Source: Nymphaea colorata (Eukaryota; Streptophyta; Magnoliopsida; Nymphaeales; Nymphaeaceae). From it: a stretch of DNA of 64,000 bases. Where the stretch lies: NCBI RefSeq assembly GCF_008831285.2, contig NC_045142.1, forward strand, positions 21,579,354-21,643,353, given 5' to 3'. Below the pieces are notes generated by a model. The model saw only the letters and a list, made by a program, of their open reading frames with translations. It was not told the origin of the DNA and ran no database searches. A program made the position numbers and the translations under genes. Positions 48,590 to 60,679 of this stretch are shown in pieces (the stretch's first letter is position 1; each line of letters starts with the position of its first letter).

Positions 48590-48800
48590 CGCGATACGCG
48601 AGCGAGCCCTAACGGTCCGAAAAATAACTCCGGAAATATATTTCCACCCCTCCGGGTGAAAATATGTTTCCGAAAACATGTTCCCGGAATTGACCATAAC
48701 GGTCGAAAAAATAATTCCGCATTTGTTACGCTGGAATTTTTTTTAAAATTTGAAAAATGTTTCCGCAGCTACAGTGGAATTCCTGGCCATCAAACACTAC
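48590..48800. mobile_element. Possible miniature element remnant
   Basis: Contains repeated GGAAATATATTTCC, GTTTCCGAAAACATG and CGGAATT palindromic words and ends with GGCCATCAAACACTA. The reverse complement (TAGTGTTTGATGG) resembles the TGTTTGG-type termini of plant miniature elements. A related sequence with GTGTTTGATG lies at 46137. No target duplication could be shown. Confidence 0.3.
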
Positions 48801-49439
48801 CTTAGAGATTCTATATAATTTTGCAATTCATCACTCATCAGCACCCCTTTATGTGATGCAGTGTGTGCATGGCTTCACATTCACAGACAAAGCAGACCAA
48901 CATGGTGAAGGAAAGAAGGCAAAAAACCAGAGGCTTTTCAGCAAGAAACATGCAAGATTCTAATTACCAAAATTAATCGCTTCTATCACAAATAAACTGT
49001 TAATTTTACATGAAACAAGTCAAAACCTTTATCTGTTAACAACTGAAGCCCCCCTACCATTCAACGTTGTTAATAGATGCACCTTTTGATATTTTAAGCA
49101 CCCAAACTTCTAATTCTCACCGATAATTCTGAACCAACAAATTTTGCAAACTATAAAATACTTTGTATTAAGGAGGGGGTGACAAGTGACCGTTACATTG
49201 AAAGATCACATGAACTTTGACTGTCTGCAGTGTCTGCAGAATGTCCCTGACGACTTCAACGTCCAACAGCAGAGGTGAATGTCAGCATTCATGAGCTTTG
49301 ATTCCATGTATTATCACATCCTTTCCAATCAAATGCCCAAAAGAACTTCCCTCTTAATTAGAATAAAAATATGGACCATCTTGACCAGTCAAAAGATAAC
49401 AGACATCTCTTCTCTTTTCCAACTGTAACTAGAAGGCTA
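48801..49439. other. Downstream region of the 49440-55074 gene
   Basis: AT-rich, no coding sequence; the 3' UTR and poly(A) site of the minus-strand membrane-protein gene should lie here. No single decisive poly(A) signal was identified. Confidence 0.4.
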
Positions 49440-52400
49440 TCAATCATCCCAATTGTCTTCCCATCCATCTTTTTCAGTGGCTCTAGAGGCATAGCCATTC
49501 ATGGGTCTGTTGGGTCTTGCTGATTCCTCATCTTCCCAACCATCATCCCAATCTCGATCCCAACCATCAGCTGGATCAGATTCCAGCTTCCGTGAGGTGG
49601 CAGTTCCTGGAATGCCTGATTCTGGCAAACTCATCTCAAGCTCCTGATATCTAACACCACCATGGCGCTGCCTTTGTCTTCTAAGTTTACAGCAGAGACA
49701 GGTTCCACCGACTGTCAGCACAGCAAAAGCCAGGAAATATGCACCATACGTAGGTGTCACAAGAGATGCATATAAGGGCAAGTCCTGGAATATGTTACTC
49801 AATGATTGTTTCCTCTGAAGTACACATTCCCCATTTCCAGCATTCAAAATTGCTTTTGGCACTTCAGAACCAACACCTGGCAAGATAACCTGAAAGAGTG
49901 AAAATATACAGATAAGCATTTGCCTTCAAATCTCAAATTTGAAACACTAATAAATGCAGTTCTCCCACTGAGATAATGTAACTAAAGGGCCTTCAGCACT
50001 TTGGATCCTGCAGTACGACATGATAAACATACAGGTCCACCTGGATGCCCAAGCAGGTTCGCTCTGTCCTAAAGGAGCATAAGAGATGCAGAAAACATAC
50101 CGTGCATAAACAAATTCCAATTTAAAGTTATTGCTATCCTACAAATGTAGAAAATTAAGAAAGACGAGAAGCTCAAACAAGGTATAGAAATGAAGAAGAG
50201 TACCTTAAGAAATGGCATGATAGTTATCCCTAATGCCTATGGGTACTACCAGTACTCATATCATATGTACATCCTTTTTATCATCCACTCATACCAACAA
50301 ATGAGGAATAAAGACTACAAAGCATCGTAAGAAAGTACAAACACACATTGACACCACATATAGACATAGAAGAGAGAAGGTTTGCATCTATGGCAATGTT
50401 CAACTAATGTTTGAGCAAAGGACAATTTGGTGGCTGCATCCTACATTTCTCTCTCTCCTCCCCTCTCTCAACACACACAGCCACACATATGCCTTCTACC
50501 CAATTGTTGACCCAAGAGGGTAGATCCAAAACGTAGATGTCACAGTAGAAATAATATTCCGTTCAGAAATAGGTGAAACATTGTCAAAGAAAAGGGAAGA
50601 ATAAGTTTAAGGTATGATACTTTTCCAGGGAAAGGGAGAAAGTTTGAGGTGTGATCCTTTTCAAGAAAAAAAAATGGCATTATGCCAGAAAGCTGCAGCT
50701 TTAAAGGTAACAATGCAGTTAACTTAGGCAAGGACAACTTATTGTTGACAAAGCAAATACTAATATTCTAATCAAACAACCATTCAAGTTGTGATGGAAG
50801 AGAAAACATAAGAGATAAAACAGAAGAGACCTTCAGTTTCCCATGTTGCTTAAGTTGCTTCACTTGGTGAAAAGAAGAACCTGCAATGGTGATAATGACA
50901 TGTAGATCATCCTCCCCATCATTGTGAACCACAAGAGATGACTGATTGGGTTCTGCAGAATAGAAAATTTGAATTACTTCATACTCTTAAAATTGGAAAA
51001 GTGGTTACAGATCTTTAAGCTAAAATTATCACAGGAATACGAGAGTAGTTTAGAATAACATGAAGATGCAAGCGCCATACACTTGATTTGTAAAGCAAAT
51101 GTATTATTTTGTAATCATTCAAAAGTACATAATCATTTTGCTTAGTTATGTCCTATAATACATTAAGTTTTAAAAAAAAAAAAACAAACAAAAACAGTGT
51201 GAAAGAAGAAAAAAACAAAACAATTTTAGGCCGAAGTAGTCCCCTAAGCACAGACAGCACAGGAAAAATATCACCTGAAGTGAAGTAAAACTATGCTCTA
51301 CTACCAGCTAAGAATTACATATATTGAGCTCATGCCAGCCAAGGGCCTTCAAGTTAAAGGATGTCAAGACTTCATCTGGCATAGCCTGGTACAGAAACTT
51401 CCTAACCCTGCCTTCCAAAGCACTGACTGTCATCTGTAAGTCATGTCAAGAAACCAACAAAATCCTAACACATTGCATCATCATTGTTTCTTATTCGTCA
51501 ACACACAGGTTTCAACTTTCAATCACCATTCTTGGGTTTTCTCAACAAGGTTTTTCTCGGGTACAAATTGGAAAATTTGTTTTTCTTATGAATTTAAAAA
51601 ATTTAAAAATATCAAACAAATCATAGAAAAAATATAAAATTTGAGTTTCTACTAATTTTCCTATAAAACCATTGAAAGAATTTGAAAAGATATAATGCTA
51701 AAATGATCCCCCAAAATATTAAAATATATCTCAAAATATTTTCTTTTTTGGGAAAAAATGAAAATATTGCAATAAGAATGTGACAAAAACATACTAATTT
51801 CGTTCTAGCAATATTTTCACGATGTCAATACTTTTTTTTCATTTTTCCTTATTTTTCAGTTCTTAACACGCTATTCTTAAAAAATGGAGATATTTGTGAC
51901 AACTGTTTTGACTAATCTTAAAAATGGTAGCAAAGAAAAAAACATCCCCCAAGACCATAACTGTTCATGGTTCTTGGAATGCTCCACCCTCAAAATGTTC
52001 AACATGCTTCCATGTATTTCAGGTGGACAAATAGAGTGGTTTAAGGACAAAGAACTTGTCTGAGGACCTGATATCATCTCATTCCTACTAGAAGGTTTCA
52101 TGTGTAACATGGAGGCATAGCCACACATATCATGATATTTTTTAGAATATCAGGACATTAACAAAAGAAATGAAAAAAACGAAAAAAGGGGAAAAATATG
52201 CAATATTTTGGAAAAAACATTAAATATAAATTTATAGCAATTTTATCGCGATTTTTGTGCAATTTCAACTCATTTTTGTTTTTTTTATCATTTTTTCAAC
52301 TTTTGTATCATTATCTCCTCTTGTTTTAGTATGCAGTATAACCCTTATTATCGTTTTTCTTCATTTTAACTAGATATCTTTTTATGTCTTCTTATTAGTT

Positions 52401-55074
52401 TCTCAGTTATTTTATTTGTACTTAATATTTTGAACTTTTTTACTTTTAAAAATCTCGGAGATCTTCAGAAACTTTAAATACCTGAGAAAAACGTCGCCAA
52501 AAAAAAGGCTATGCATGGAGGTCTCCTAGTGCTCCTGAGAAGAAGAAGGACAACCTAAGGATCTGAATAATGCCAACTAGAAGCATGCTCTTTCCTTCTC
52601 TCCACCTTTTTGCTGTGTATACCTGGTGTACCATTAATTTCAGATCATCAAATATCATAGTTATGTCTACTTCCATAGTAGTGTATCCCCTAGACTGATT
52701 GCAAGAACAGATCGTTCCAGTTCCAGGATAGGAATATCAAGAAAAAAGTGTTCAAGAGCCATCCGCCCAAGTGTTCTTTGGGACAACTCTCCAAGCATCC
52801 AGTGGTTTCAGAGTGGTTCTGTTCTTGCAAACAATTACTGAAGAGGCCCAAGGAGCACCAACAAGGTCGAGTTCTGAGCCACTTGGTGACAACCAAGCAT
52901 CCTTGTTCCAGATGAAGCGGTGGCAGGAATGCTGGTGAGTTGCCAGAATAGGTGTGTTATGATAACCTCCTGAGAGAAAGAGAGAGAGACATGCTGCCCT
53001 TTTTTTTGGGGGTGATGCAATAGATCTGCTTTTCTTTTTCCCTGAACAATGTTCCCAGGGACCACCAGCTCCAGACTTTAGCACGCGGGATATTTTGGTA
53101 TAGTTCTTGGGATATGCTAAAACCCAAGGATTTAAATGCATAAATTTCATAAAATGTTTAAAAAACGAAATAAACTCAAATAGATCATGGAAGAGTTACC
53201 TTAAATATTTCAAATCCTTCAAATCTGTCCATTATTCTGCTTTTTTCCAACAAAGCAAATACCATTAGTGCTTAATAGACTTTTAGTTGGACCTAATGTT
53301 GGTTTCATGTAACAGTTTATTGGCCCTTAAAAATGTGTCATCTTCCATGAGTAGCACAGAGTCAGAACTAATTTTCTCTCACTTACATGACACTGGAAAA
53401 AAGAAAATCCACAAATCAAAAGTGGTCCAACAAAAAGGCTCCTGGTTTCACCAAAAACGCTCCTTGTTCTCACTCACCAACGAAAAGTTCCCAAAACTTG
53501 GAAAGCAAGCTCGTGTCTCATGCCCTATTACTACTGCAACCCCATTAGCACTTTGGTCAACATCAACAACCCTTTGCTCCAAATTTAGGAACAGAAATAG
53601 AACAAGTCAACAACATGATATAATACAAGATAACAAAATGACAGGGTTCAAGAAACAAGTTGACTTGTATGCCTTGCATCAGCATACATGAAAAACATTT
53701 CCAAAAGCACTTCCCCCCTCAAGGAACAAACAATAAGCTAGAAGAGTTCCCAAACATAACCAGATGACAAAGAGGAGAAAGGACAATAGTCATCACCCAA
53801 ACAAGAAAAAGCATTTGTATAGAGGTTTTTACCTGTTCTTTCAAGAATAAAAGGAAAATGAACTCTTTACACAATCTTGAAAAAAATTGGAATTTGAAGC
53901 TAAAGAAATTTGGAGAAAGGGGAGAAACAATATCTGTGAAAACAATATAAAAACAGATGATGCTCATGAGATCAAAGATGCTTGAAAAACATATTGGTAC
54001 AGTCCTAAATTAATCATGACATTCACAAAAGATTACCCAACCTTGAAAATCACTATTGTATCACAATATCAATACAATATCATTTATATATGCTTGTAAA
54101 TTTGTAGATTTCAGATAATTCAAAACTTATATTAAGCTGATAATTAACTTTTTGACAAAAAAAAAAACATGTTTCTTTATATTTAGGATTCCACATCAAT
54201 GAAAAATCAAAGGCTGCTGTTGCAACATTAAAAACCCAAACGTAACTATGTCAGATTAGAGTCCGCCAGATTGGTCTCAAGAAAAGGGATCATAGAGAGC
54301 TAAAAATGTCAAGTGGAAAGAACTCAGAATTCACATAACTCCATACCGTTTTGAGTGACAAACAGACATGCAGACAGATTCTTGTTATCTGTGCAGCTGA
54401 TAGATGTGTTGCACCATTCCTTGTGAGACTTCTCTGATACCCCTGAATGAGTGGATGCTTCGCCATCATCACGAGTTGTATTATCATGGACTTCACTCGG
54501 TAAAACTGGGGGAGCATTACCAGTTGGTGCCTTACTGCCATCACGTTTCTTAGCGCCATCCTGTTTCTCTGGTGTAGTGGAATTCACTGGAACAAGAGGT
54601 GGTGGTAAAAGTGGAGGACTGTTACGGTCTATCTTCCTAGAATCTGAAGATTTTGTCATGTTAGGTTCCTTCGAGTTTGAACCACTGGGCAAATCTGGTA
54701 CGTGTGGAGGAGGGACTTGAACTGAATCATTACCAGTTTTGGGCAAAGGTGCCGGTAGAGGGCCAGGCAAAGGACTAATCTTGGATTTCTTCTCTGTCAC
54801 ATTGGAACTTTGACCAGGACCATTCACAGGCAAACCAACCGTGCCATTCTGGGAGAGAAAAAAGGTATGTGAGAGAAGAAGAAGAAGAAGAAGAAGAAGA
54901 AGAAGGAGGAGGAGGAGGAGAAGAAGAAGGAGGAGGAGAAGAACTGGGTTCAGAGTTTACCTCGGTTGCACTATGCACCTTGTTGTCTGTATCTATCGAT
55001 GCTAAGGTGCGAAGATTCAAGCCAGGTGAACCCAAACACAAGAGGAGGATCACCAAGTATTCCAATCTATGCAT
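49440..55074 (-). CDS. Single-pass type I membrane protein with Pro-rich ectodomain and acidic Trp tail (four exons)
   Basis: Coding exons on the minus strand: 55074-54961, 54848-54347, 50952-50831 and 49889-49440. All junctions are GT/AG, phases match (0, 1, 0), and they total 1188 nt, giving 395 residues plus stop. Residues 1-25 form a signal peptide (MHRLEYLVILLLCLGSPGL at its start). Residues 39-165 are Pro/Ser/Asn-rich (for example SPLPGPLPAPLPKTGND) with several NxT/S glycosylation sequons. Residues about 170-270 include Cys residues and a compact segment (SSLVVHNDGEDDLHVIITIA). Residues about 295-313 form the membrane span (YGAYFLAFAVLTVGGTCLC), followed by basic CKLRRQRQRH. The cytosolic tail contains RYQELEMSLPE, then acidic Trp motifs DGWDRDWDDGWEDEE and a terminal DGWEDNWDD. 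The architecture matches a plant-specific family of uncharacterised transmembrane proteins (possibly the DUF7356 group; name from memory). The tail may bind cytosolic adaptors, which is inference. The third intron in transcript order (50830-49890) and the second (54346-50953, 3.4 kb) hold no recognised genes. Confidence 0.85.
50953..54346 (-). other. Intron 2 of the membrane-protein gene
   Basis: 3.4 kb with AT-rich stretches (51600-52500). Minus-strand frames at 52690-53150 and plus-strand 53287-53691 have ordinary-looking composition but no recognisable domain. They may be transposon debris. Confidence 0.6.
54849..54960 (-). other. Short intron 1 made almost entirely of a TTC/CTC trinucleotide repeat
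   Basis: 112 nt between GTAAAC (donor) and CTCTCCCAG (acceptor). On the plus strand it is a GAA/GAG repeat (about 54868-54943), that is, a continuous pyrimidine tract on the transcript. Its length is not a multiple of three. If retained, the frame stays open through the repeat (a Ser/Pro-rich stretch) and stops at 54775, giving a secreted peptide of about 99 residues. Confidence 0.8.
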
Positions 55075-56450
55075 TGTGTTAGAAAACTGTCTCAACTCGA
55101 AATATTCATCCACAACACAGGAACGATCCAGAAGATTTGATCTAATTTTAACGAACTGGCAAATACCCAACTTCTTCAGTTAATTTCTTGAAAGTACAAC
55201 TTCATTCATCATCAAGGGTGATCAGGAGTTGAACTTTTCCAGCAGCAATTTTTCTCATCTAATTGAAACAGCAACGAATGGAGATAACACTTTCTCAGAC
55301 AGCCACTTAACTTAAATCAAAGCCACAGACGAAACATCTGCAGAAAAGCGAGTCACAATCACATGCCAATTTGAAATTTCAAATGCCAACCACATGCACG
55401 AAAAATTGAAACATGACAATAATGAAAATTCTAACCATGATGACCAAAAATTTTCATGAAGCGCACCATGATGGAACCAACACTGAGTTATCCATAGGTG
55501 CACACGGCAAACACAACGCGATAACAATAAAAGCAACAAAATCAAGGCCATTACAGCAGCTAACAAAAGGAAAGCATACATTATTCACATTGTACGATGA
55601 GACAATAAAAGGTTACTGTCACAAGGATCCGTTCATCTGGTATGGAGCACTCATAAGTGACACCAAGTTGACGGGGCCAAAGCAATAAGATCTTGAACGA
55701 GTATGGTTGCTTTCTCCAGCTATTCGACTAAGAAAACACTTAAATTAGAGAACCGATAAAAAATATTGACCTTGATTCATCAAATTGACTACCGTGCCAA
55801 GCTAGTGACAAGCACCAAATACCAAGAGCTGACCTACCAGGATTCCCAAAGCCGGAAGGGATCCAAATATATAATGGAGACTCGACACGACAAATCAAAT
55901 CACAGATACACAAATATGAACCAAACAGAGTGAATTGCACACCCTAAGATCTGCAAAATTCAAAGGACCAGATTTAGGTTCAGACTCACGACCATAGTTC
56001 AATCACAGACGAGATCAAATAAATATTCAACTCTCTCTCCATTCGTTTTCAAGTAGCCACAAATAGAATTCCCATAAACATCGAAAACTCTCGCCCAATC
56101 CTTCCATCTATCCGCAACTGGGAGGTTTTCCGACACCAAGAAGTGCGGGAAAACACTCCTCAAGGACACAGATTCGAGATTTGACCACCAAATACGAGAA
56201 AATAAAAATAAGATAATCTGCAATCCAGGATTCCTGGAAACGAAACTCGACTCCGAAGAGAGAGATTACCACGAGAGAGCAGGCGAGGATCACAAACCGC
56301 AGTCGAAGAAGCGCACCTATCCAAGATCAGCAAAGAGGAGGACCAATAGAACTAGAGTTTGACACTGGAGGAGGAGGAGGGATCGAAGAATTAGGGTTTT
56401 GGGAAAGATGAAAAGGAGGAGGAGGGGGAGGAAGGTGGACGGAAGTCGCG
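55075..56450 (-). promoter_or_regulatory. Probable 5' leader, leader intron and promoter of the membrane-protein gene
   Basis: Upstream of the start codon the minus strand is AT-rich to about 56260, where GTAATC follows CTCTCGTG. Beyond that, 56300-56520 is GC- and CT-rich, as in plant 5' leaders. A telo-box AAACCCTAA (minus strand, 56391-56399 region) lies in it, a motif common near transcription starts of plant housekeeping genes. I infer a non-coding first exon at about 56270-56450 and a leader intron of about 1.1 kb; the exact start and acceptor are not resolved. Confidence 0.45.
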
Positions 56451-56529
56451 GGAATCTGGTGGCGCCGGAGGAGCGGAAACCCCGGCTGAAGGCAACTGGT
56501 GGTCTCCGGATCGGGGCAAACGTCAACTT

Positions 56530-57119
56530 TGAAGTCGACCCGGTTCATTCGCTTAGGTGACTTGGCAGACACGATTGTCAAATATAAGCATATTTTGGTA
56601 ATATTTTGAAATGTTGAGCACTTATAGGTAAACATTTGTCCGTGAATGGATCCAGTTCAGACCCGTACGGCGAAGCTATGAAGCATTGAGTTCGATTACC
56701 TTCTGCGCTCTATCCTCATGAATCCGATTTCCACAATTCATATACATTTTGATTGGACCCGTTTCGATTCAACTGAACAAGAAAGGAGTTGAAGAAATGA
56801 GTTTGTGGTGAAATTGGCCTATTTTACTGATTTAGGATCACTAAGAATTTGCAAATAAATACCAAAATGTATTTTAAAAATATATAAAAAGTAATAAAAA
56901 ATAAGCCCTTGCTACGTAATCAAATCAATTTGCCACCAATCCATTTCAAATTAGAAAAAGAATGACTGAAGTGATGTTAACCCCAAACACTATTAGGAGC
57001 TTTTCTTTTGGTTTTTTGTTACAGTCTCTTCGTTTATGGGCCTATCCAATTTAAAACCATAATCAGAAATAATGTCTCGAAGTTTTAAAAACCGGTAAAG
57101 TTTTTGTTGGGTATAATAC
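56530..57119. other. Intergenic DNA upstream of the membrane-protein gene
   Basis: No gene or repeat recognised; AT-rich beyond 56850. Confidence 0.4.
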
Positions 57120-57660
57120 TAGGAACTTGAAAAGAAATATAAAAAATATGAAAAAAATAAATTTTTTAAAATTTTAAAAAACTAAAAATGAAAGAAAAAT
57201 AAAAACAAGTGAGAAACCAATATCACAAACATCAAAAGATAAATAGATTTGCAACAAATAAAAAATAAAAAAATTGTTTGACATTAACAATTTGAAAAAA
57301 CGTAAAAAAACCCATTAAAAAAGCATTTATGTTAAAAAAGTGTTTTTTCCTTTTTAATATTTTTTTTCAAAAAAACACGTTTTTTTAAGTTTTATATGAC
57401 TATTTAATTTATTGTGTTTTTTCGAAAAAAAACATGTTTTCATAGTCAGATTTGCAACAAATAAAAAATAAAAAAAATTGTTTGACATTAAAATTTTGAA
57501 AAAACGTAAAAAAAAACACATTAAAAAAGCATTTATGTTAAAAAAGTGTTTTTTCGTTTTAAATATTTTTTTCAAAAAAACACGTTTTTTAAAGTTTTAT
57601 ATGACTATTTAATTTATTGTGTTTTTTCGAAAAAAAAAACATGTTTTGTGTGACTATGTC
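57120..57660. repeat. AT-rich repeat with a 203-bp tandem duplication
   Basis: Units begin AGATTTGCAACAAATAAAAA at 57245 and 57448. Each carries the TTGTTTGACATTAA, AAAAAAGCATTTATGTTAAA, AACACGTTTTTT and TATATGACTATTTAATTTATTGTG segments. The left part (57120-57430) is the reverse complement of a repeat at 27110-27420. No coding function. Confidence 0.85.
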
Positions 57661-58945
57661 TATGCTTAAAACTTTGGCATTGGATTGGGCTTTGGCCAAA
57701 AAGTGAATCTTCTCAAGCCTACTGAACCCGGGCTTAGCCTAGTAAACGGGCCATACCAAATTTGGTCTTGGGTGCTCGCTTAAGTTATGTAAAAAAACAA
57801 CTCATTTCTCTTAGCCTATGCCCAAACTTTTGAAGACTGTAATTCAAATTAGGGAAGGGAGAGTCCTTGAAAGAGTTGGCGCAATAATTGGGTGTGAAAC
57901 TGATAGGTGAACAATTTTCTTTTTTAGTTTTCATGGAGTCAATTGTTTGTGTTGTAAAATGGAGGCTACTGACGTACAAGGAGGTAGATTCGTGAAACAC
58001 TTTTTAACTTATCCAACGGATGTCACCAATTTGTTTGTGAGCTGCTTTGGACAGTTCCAGATGAAATGTGCTCACCCAAACTCAGTTGTTAAGGCCCATG
58101 CTAATTGATGCAGCAAAAATCAAAAGAAAACCCTGACACCAAATCTGATGCAGTGAATTAGGTTTTTAGAACGAGACCTTGGAGTCAAGAGACAGAAAAG
58201 CAAAACACATGCAATAGAAAAAAGCTTTAGTTGAATTAAGGTAAAATACATACTGGAAAGCACGACGAAGAAAAAAAAAATCAAGCAAGCCTCAACTCCA
58301 AACTACCTTCCAGCGATGGGTCCAGGACTGGATTAAACAGGCAACATGGCAAATAATCGATTAGTGGATCTGAATCTTGCTTTACAGATCTGCTTCTACC
58401 CATATCCAACAACATGGTTTTGGATCCTATGGTTGTGAGCTTAGTGAGATGCACTGGAAGCGTTTTTTCCCACTGAAACAAGTATGTTTAGCCGTGAGTG
58501 GTGTTAATGCTTTTGATGGTCAAGAATGAAAGGTCAGAACGGGCAATTCTAATGACCACTTCCAAGAACAGGTCGGTTTCATGGTGGAACAGTTTTGCCC
58601 AGTAGCAGAAGCAATGGCTTCAAAGACGCCGAATTGGAGAGGCACCTGTTTATAAATATTTATATTTGGAGAGACACCGATATATGCATAAAGGCAAATA
58701 TTAAATTTATCAATGTAAAAATAAAGAAATTTTAAAGAACTGGTGTGGACAACTTCTCACACCAGCCCACATCTAGCTACGCCACTGCCGATGAGTCTAC
58801 GATGCCAGCGAACTTTGCCGTCAAAAAGATTGTCAAGTTCAAATGAACTATCAGGCCCATTAGGCGCTATCTTTAAAGTCTATCCATCGTGGGCATTTTC
58901 CCTTCGTTTGACGGTATTTTTTTTATTGTCAAGGGTAGTTTCATC

Positions 58946-58948
<3 letters not shown>
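57661..58948. other. Intergenic DNA
   Basis: 57670-57780 has GGGCTTGGCC-type words that may derive from an hAT-like terminus. 58110-58230 (GATGCAGTGAATTAGG onward) looks retroelement-derived, but no LTR partner is present. 58740-58795 (ACACCAGCCCACATCTAGCTACGCCACTG) resembles 33370-33410. No gene. Confidence 0.35.

Positions 58949-59001
<53 letters not shown>
58949..59001. repeat. (TA)n microsatellite
   Basis: Uninterrupted TA run of about 53 bp. Confidence 0.95.
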
Positions 59002-59002
<1 letters not shown>

Positions 59003-59260
59003 TTTTTCAGTTTTTTCATATGTTTCATTTAGAGTTTTTTTTTTCTCCTAACCTTGCAATTGTTTCAGAGAACTTGGGTGAGAAGCATGACACTTGTCAA
59101 CTAAAATGCATTGTATCCACTGTTTTCAGTTCATGTGAGTAGCACCCATAGGAATTGAACTGATGACTGGGTTTTCACCACCTCACCAGCTCAACCAACT
59201 ACATTAGTTCAATCAAATGAACCTGTTGTTTTGAATCTGCTTTAAACGGGCTGACCCAGT

Positions 59261-59311
59261 CCAGCTCAACACCCAGCCCAGCTCAACACCCAGCCCAGCT
59301 CAACACCCAGT
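59261..59311. repeat. Three 17-bp tandem repeats
   Basis: CCAGCTCAACACCCAGC repeated three times with one final mismatch (last base T). Confidence 0.95.
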
Positions 59312-60679
59312 CCTAGTTCAACTCACCATTTAGTGGTGTATATATATGACTTATAGAGGAGCTTGATTGTATATTTTCATACTTGGGCACGAATATTTTG
59401 ATCTTGTTAGAGAAGACCAGTTTGCTTGTTAGAGGAAGGTGTCCAGACCAGGTGTGGATGCATGTGTGGGCATGTATAGGCAATTTTTTACATAAATCCA
59501 TGAAAAATGCTTATTTTCATATTGATGACTCAAGGTAATTTTTTTCATTTACATATTAATACCTAGTAGGATATAACTCCGGCTTAGGCGACAGCCCGGT
59601 CCTAGAGTCATTCCTACTCCCCAAGATCCTCGTAGAGGGTCCTTACGACACTAGGAAGAATCAAAGCGATGCTAAGCAAAATGACTCCAATATTATTGAT
59701 GTAAAGCAAACTAGACTCACTCACAAATGATCTCTTGTAGGCGGATCTTAGGAACAAGACCTCCGGAAAACTGCAAGAAATCTGGAAAATCTAACGGAAG
59801 CAAATAAGAATATTCAATCTTAAGCAAATCCGATTTATAGAAAAATCGGTACCTTTCCAAGGCGATCTTGCGCTTCGTCGTTCAGACTTTAGAATTCTAC
59901 CACTTTTCTGATGTGTGCAGAAGATGAAAGGGATGCCATGGCTCTAGAAGAATGCTAGCCCGTGGTCACACCAAGAAGACGGCTGCCATGGGAGCATCTC
60001 AATGGAAGACGATGTCAACGCGAAGGGCGACGCCGGTTCAATTGCAAGCGTCTCCTTCCTTCACACGGACAATGCTGAGGACCAAGCTGGAACAAGGGAA
60101 GGTTCAGCTACTTCCGAAGGGGCCCTCGGCTCCAAGTGAGTCAAAGGGATGGCTCCTAGCTCAGCCCCCCTGGTTGAGTGCGTGGCAGCACACGAAGGAG
60201 GCCTAATGTGGTGTAGACCTCAATCCACTTGGGCGACAAGTGAAGAAGCCCAAGGATGCACGCCAAAAAGATTTGATGTTGCTGGAACTAGTCAAGGTCA
60301 GCTCGGTCTAGAGCTGGGGAATGACCCTAGCTAGGGTCAAGAGATGTGAGCTTGGTCATAGAGCTATGGTATTCCCCTATGTGTGGCTGGTTAAGGACAG
60401 TTGGGGGAGAGGCGTGGGCTTGGACAGCTTCTACGGTTAAGAGGGTTTAAGTTCTATGTGTGTGAGGTTTGGAAACGCGTGAGCTTAGGACAAGGGCGTG
60501 AGGTACGGTTAGGCTTAGATGATTAGATGCAAGGATTATGGGGTTGGGTGATTTAGGACAGGTTGGGTCATCCAATGATGAGATAGAGAGAAGCTAGGGG
60601 CTTACACTAGAGACGTGGGACTCAAATGATGGAAAAACTAACTAATGGCCTGGGAAATAGCTAGAAGAGTGGTTCCTAA
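59312..60679. other. Region upstream of Copia element 2; no supported gene
   Basis: 59570-60350 is GC-richer than its surroundings and contains an 84-codon plus-strand frame (59952-60206, starting MLARGHTKKTAAMGASQWKT) overlapped by another. Neither resembles a known protein. The style (short direct words, CGACAGCCCGG, TAGGGTCAAGAG) suggests another degraded retroelement, but no LTRs or domains are visible. Confidence 0.35.

Noticed and set aside
48164-48697. Arg/Ser/Glu-rich frames on both strands
   Set aside because: Compositional frames from GA-rich low-complexity DNA; the meaningful reading there is the minus-strand protease fragment in a frame broken by stops.
54775-55170. 131-codon continuous frame covering the start of the membrane-protein gene
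   Set aside because: It reads through intron 1 into the wrong frame; splicing at GTAAAC...CCCAG gives a consistent 395-residue protein instead. It is kept only as a possible intron-retention product.
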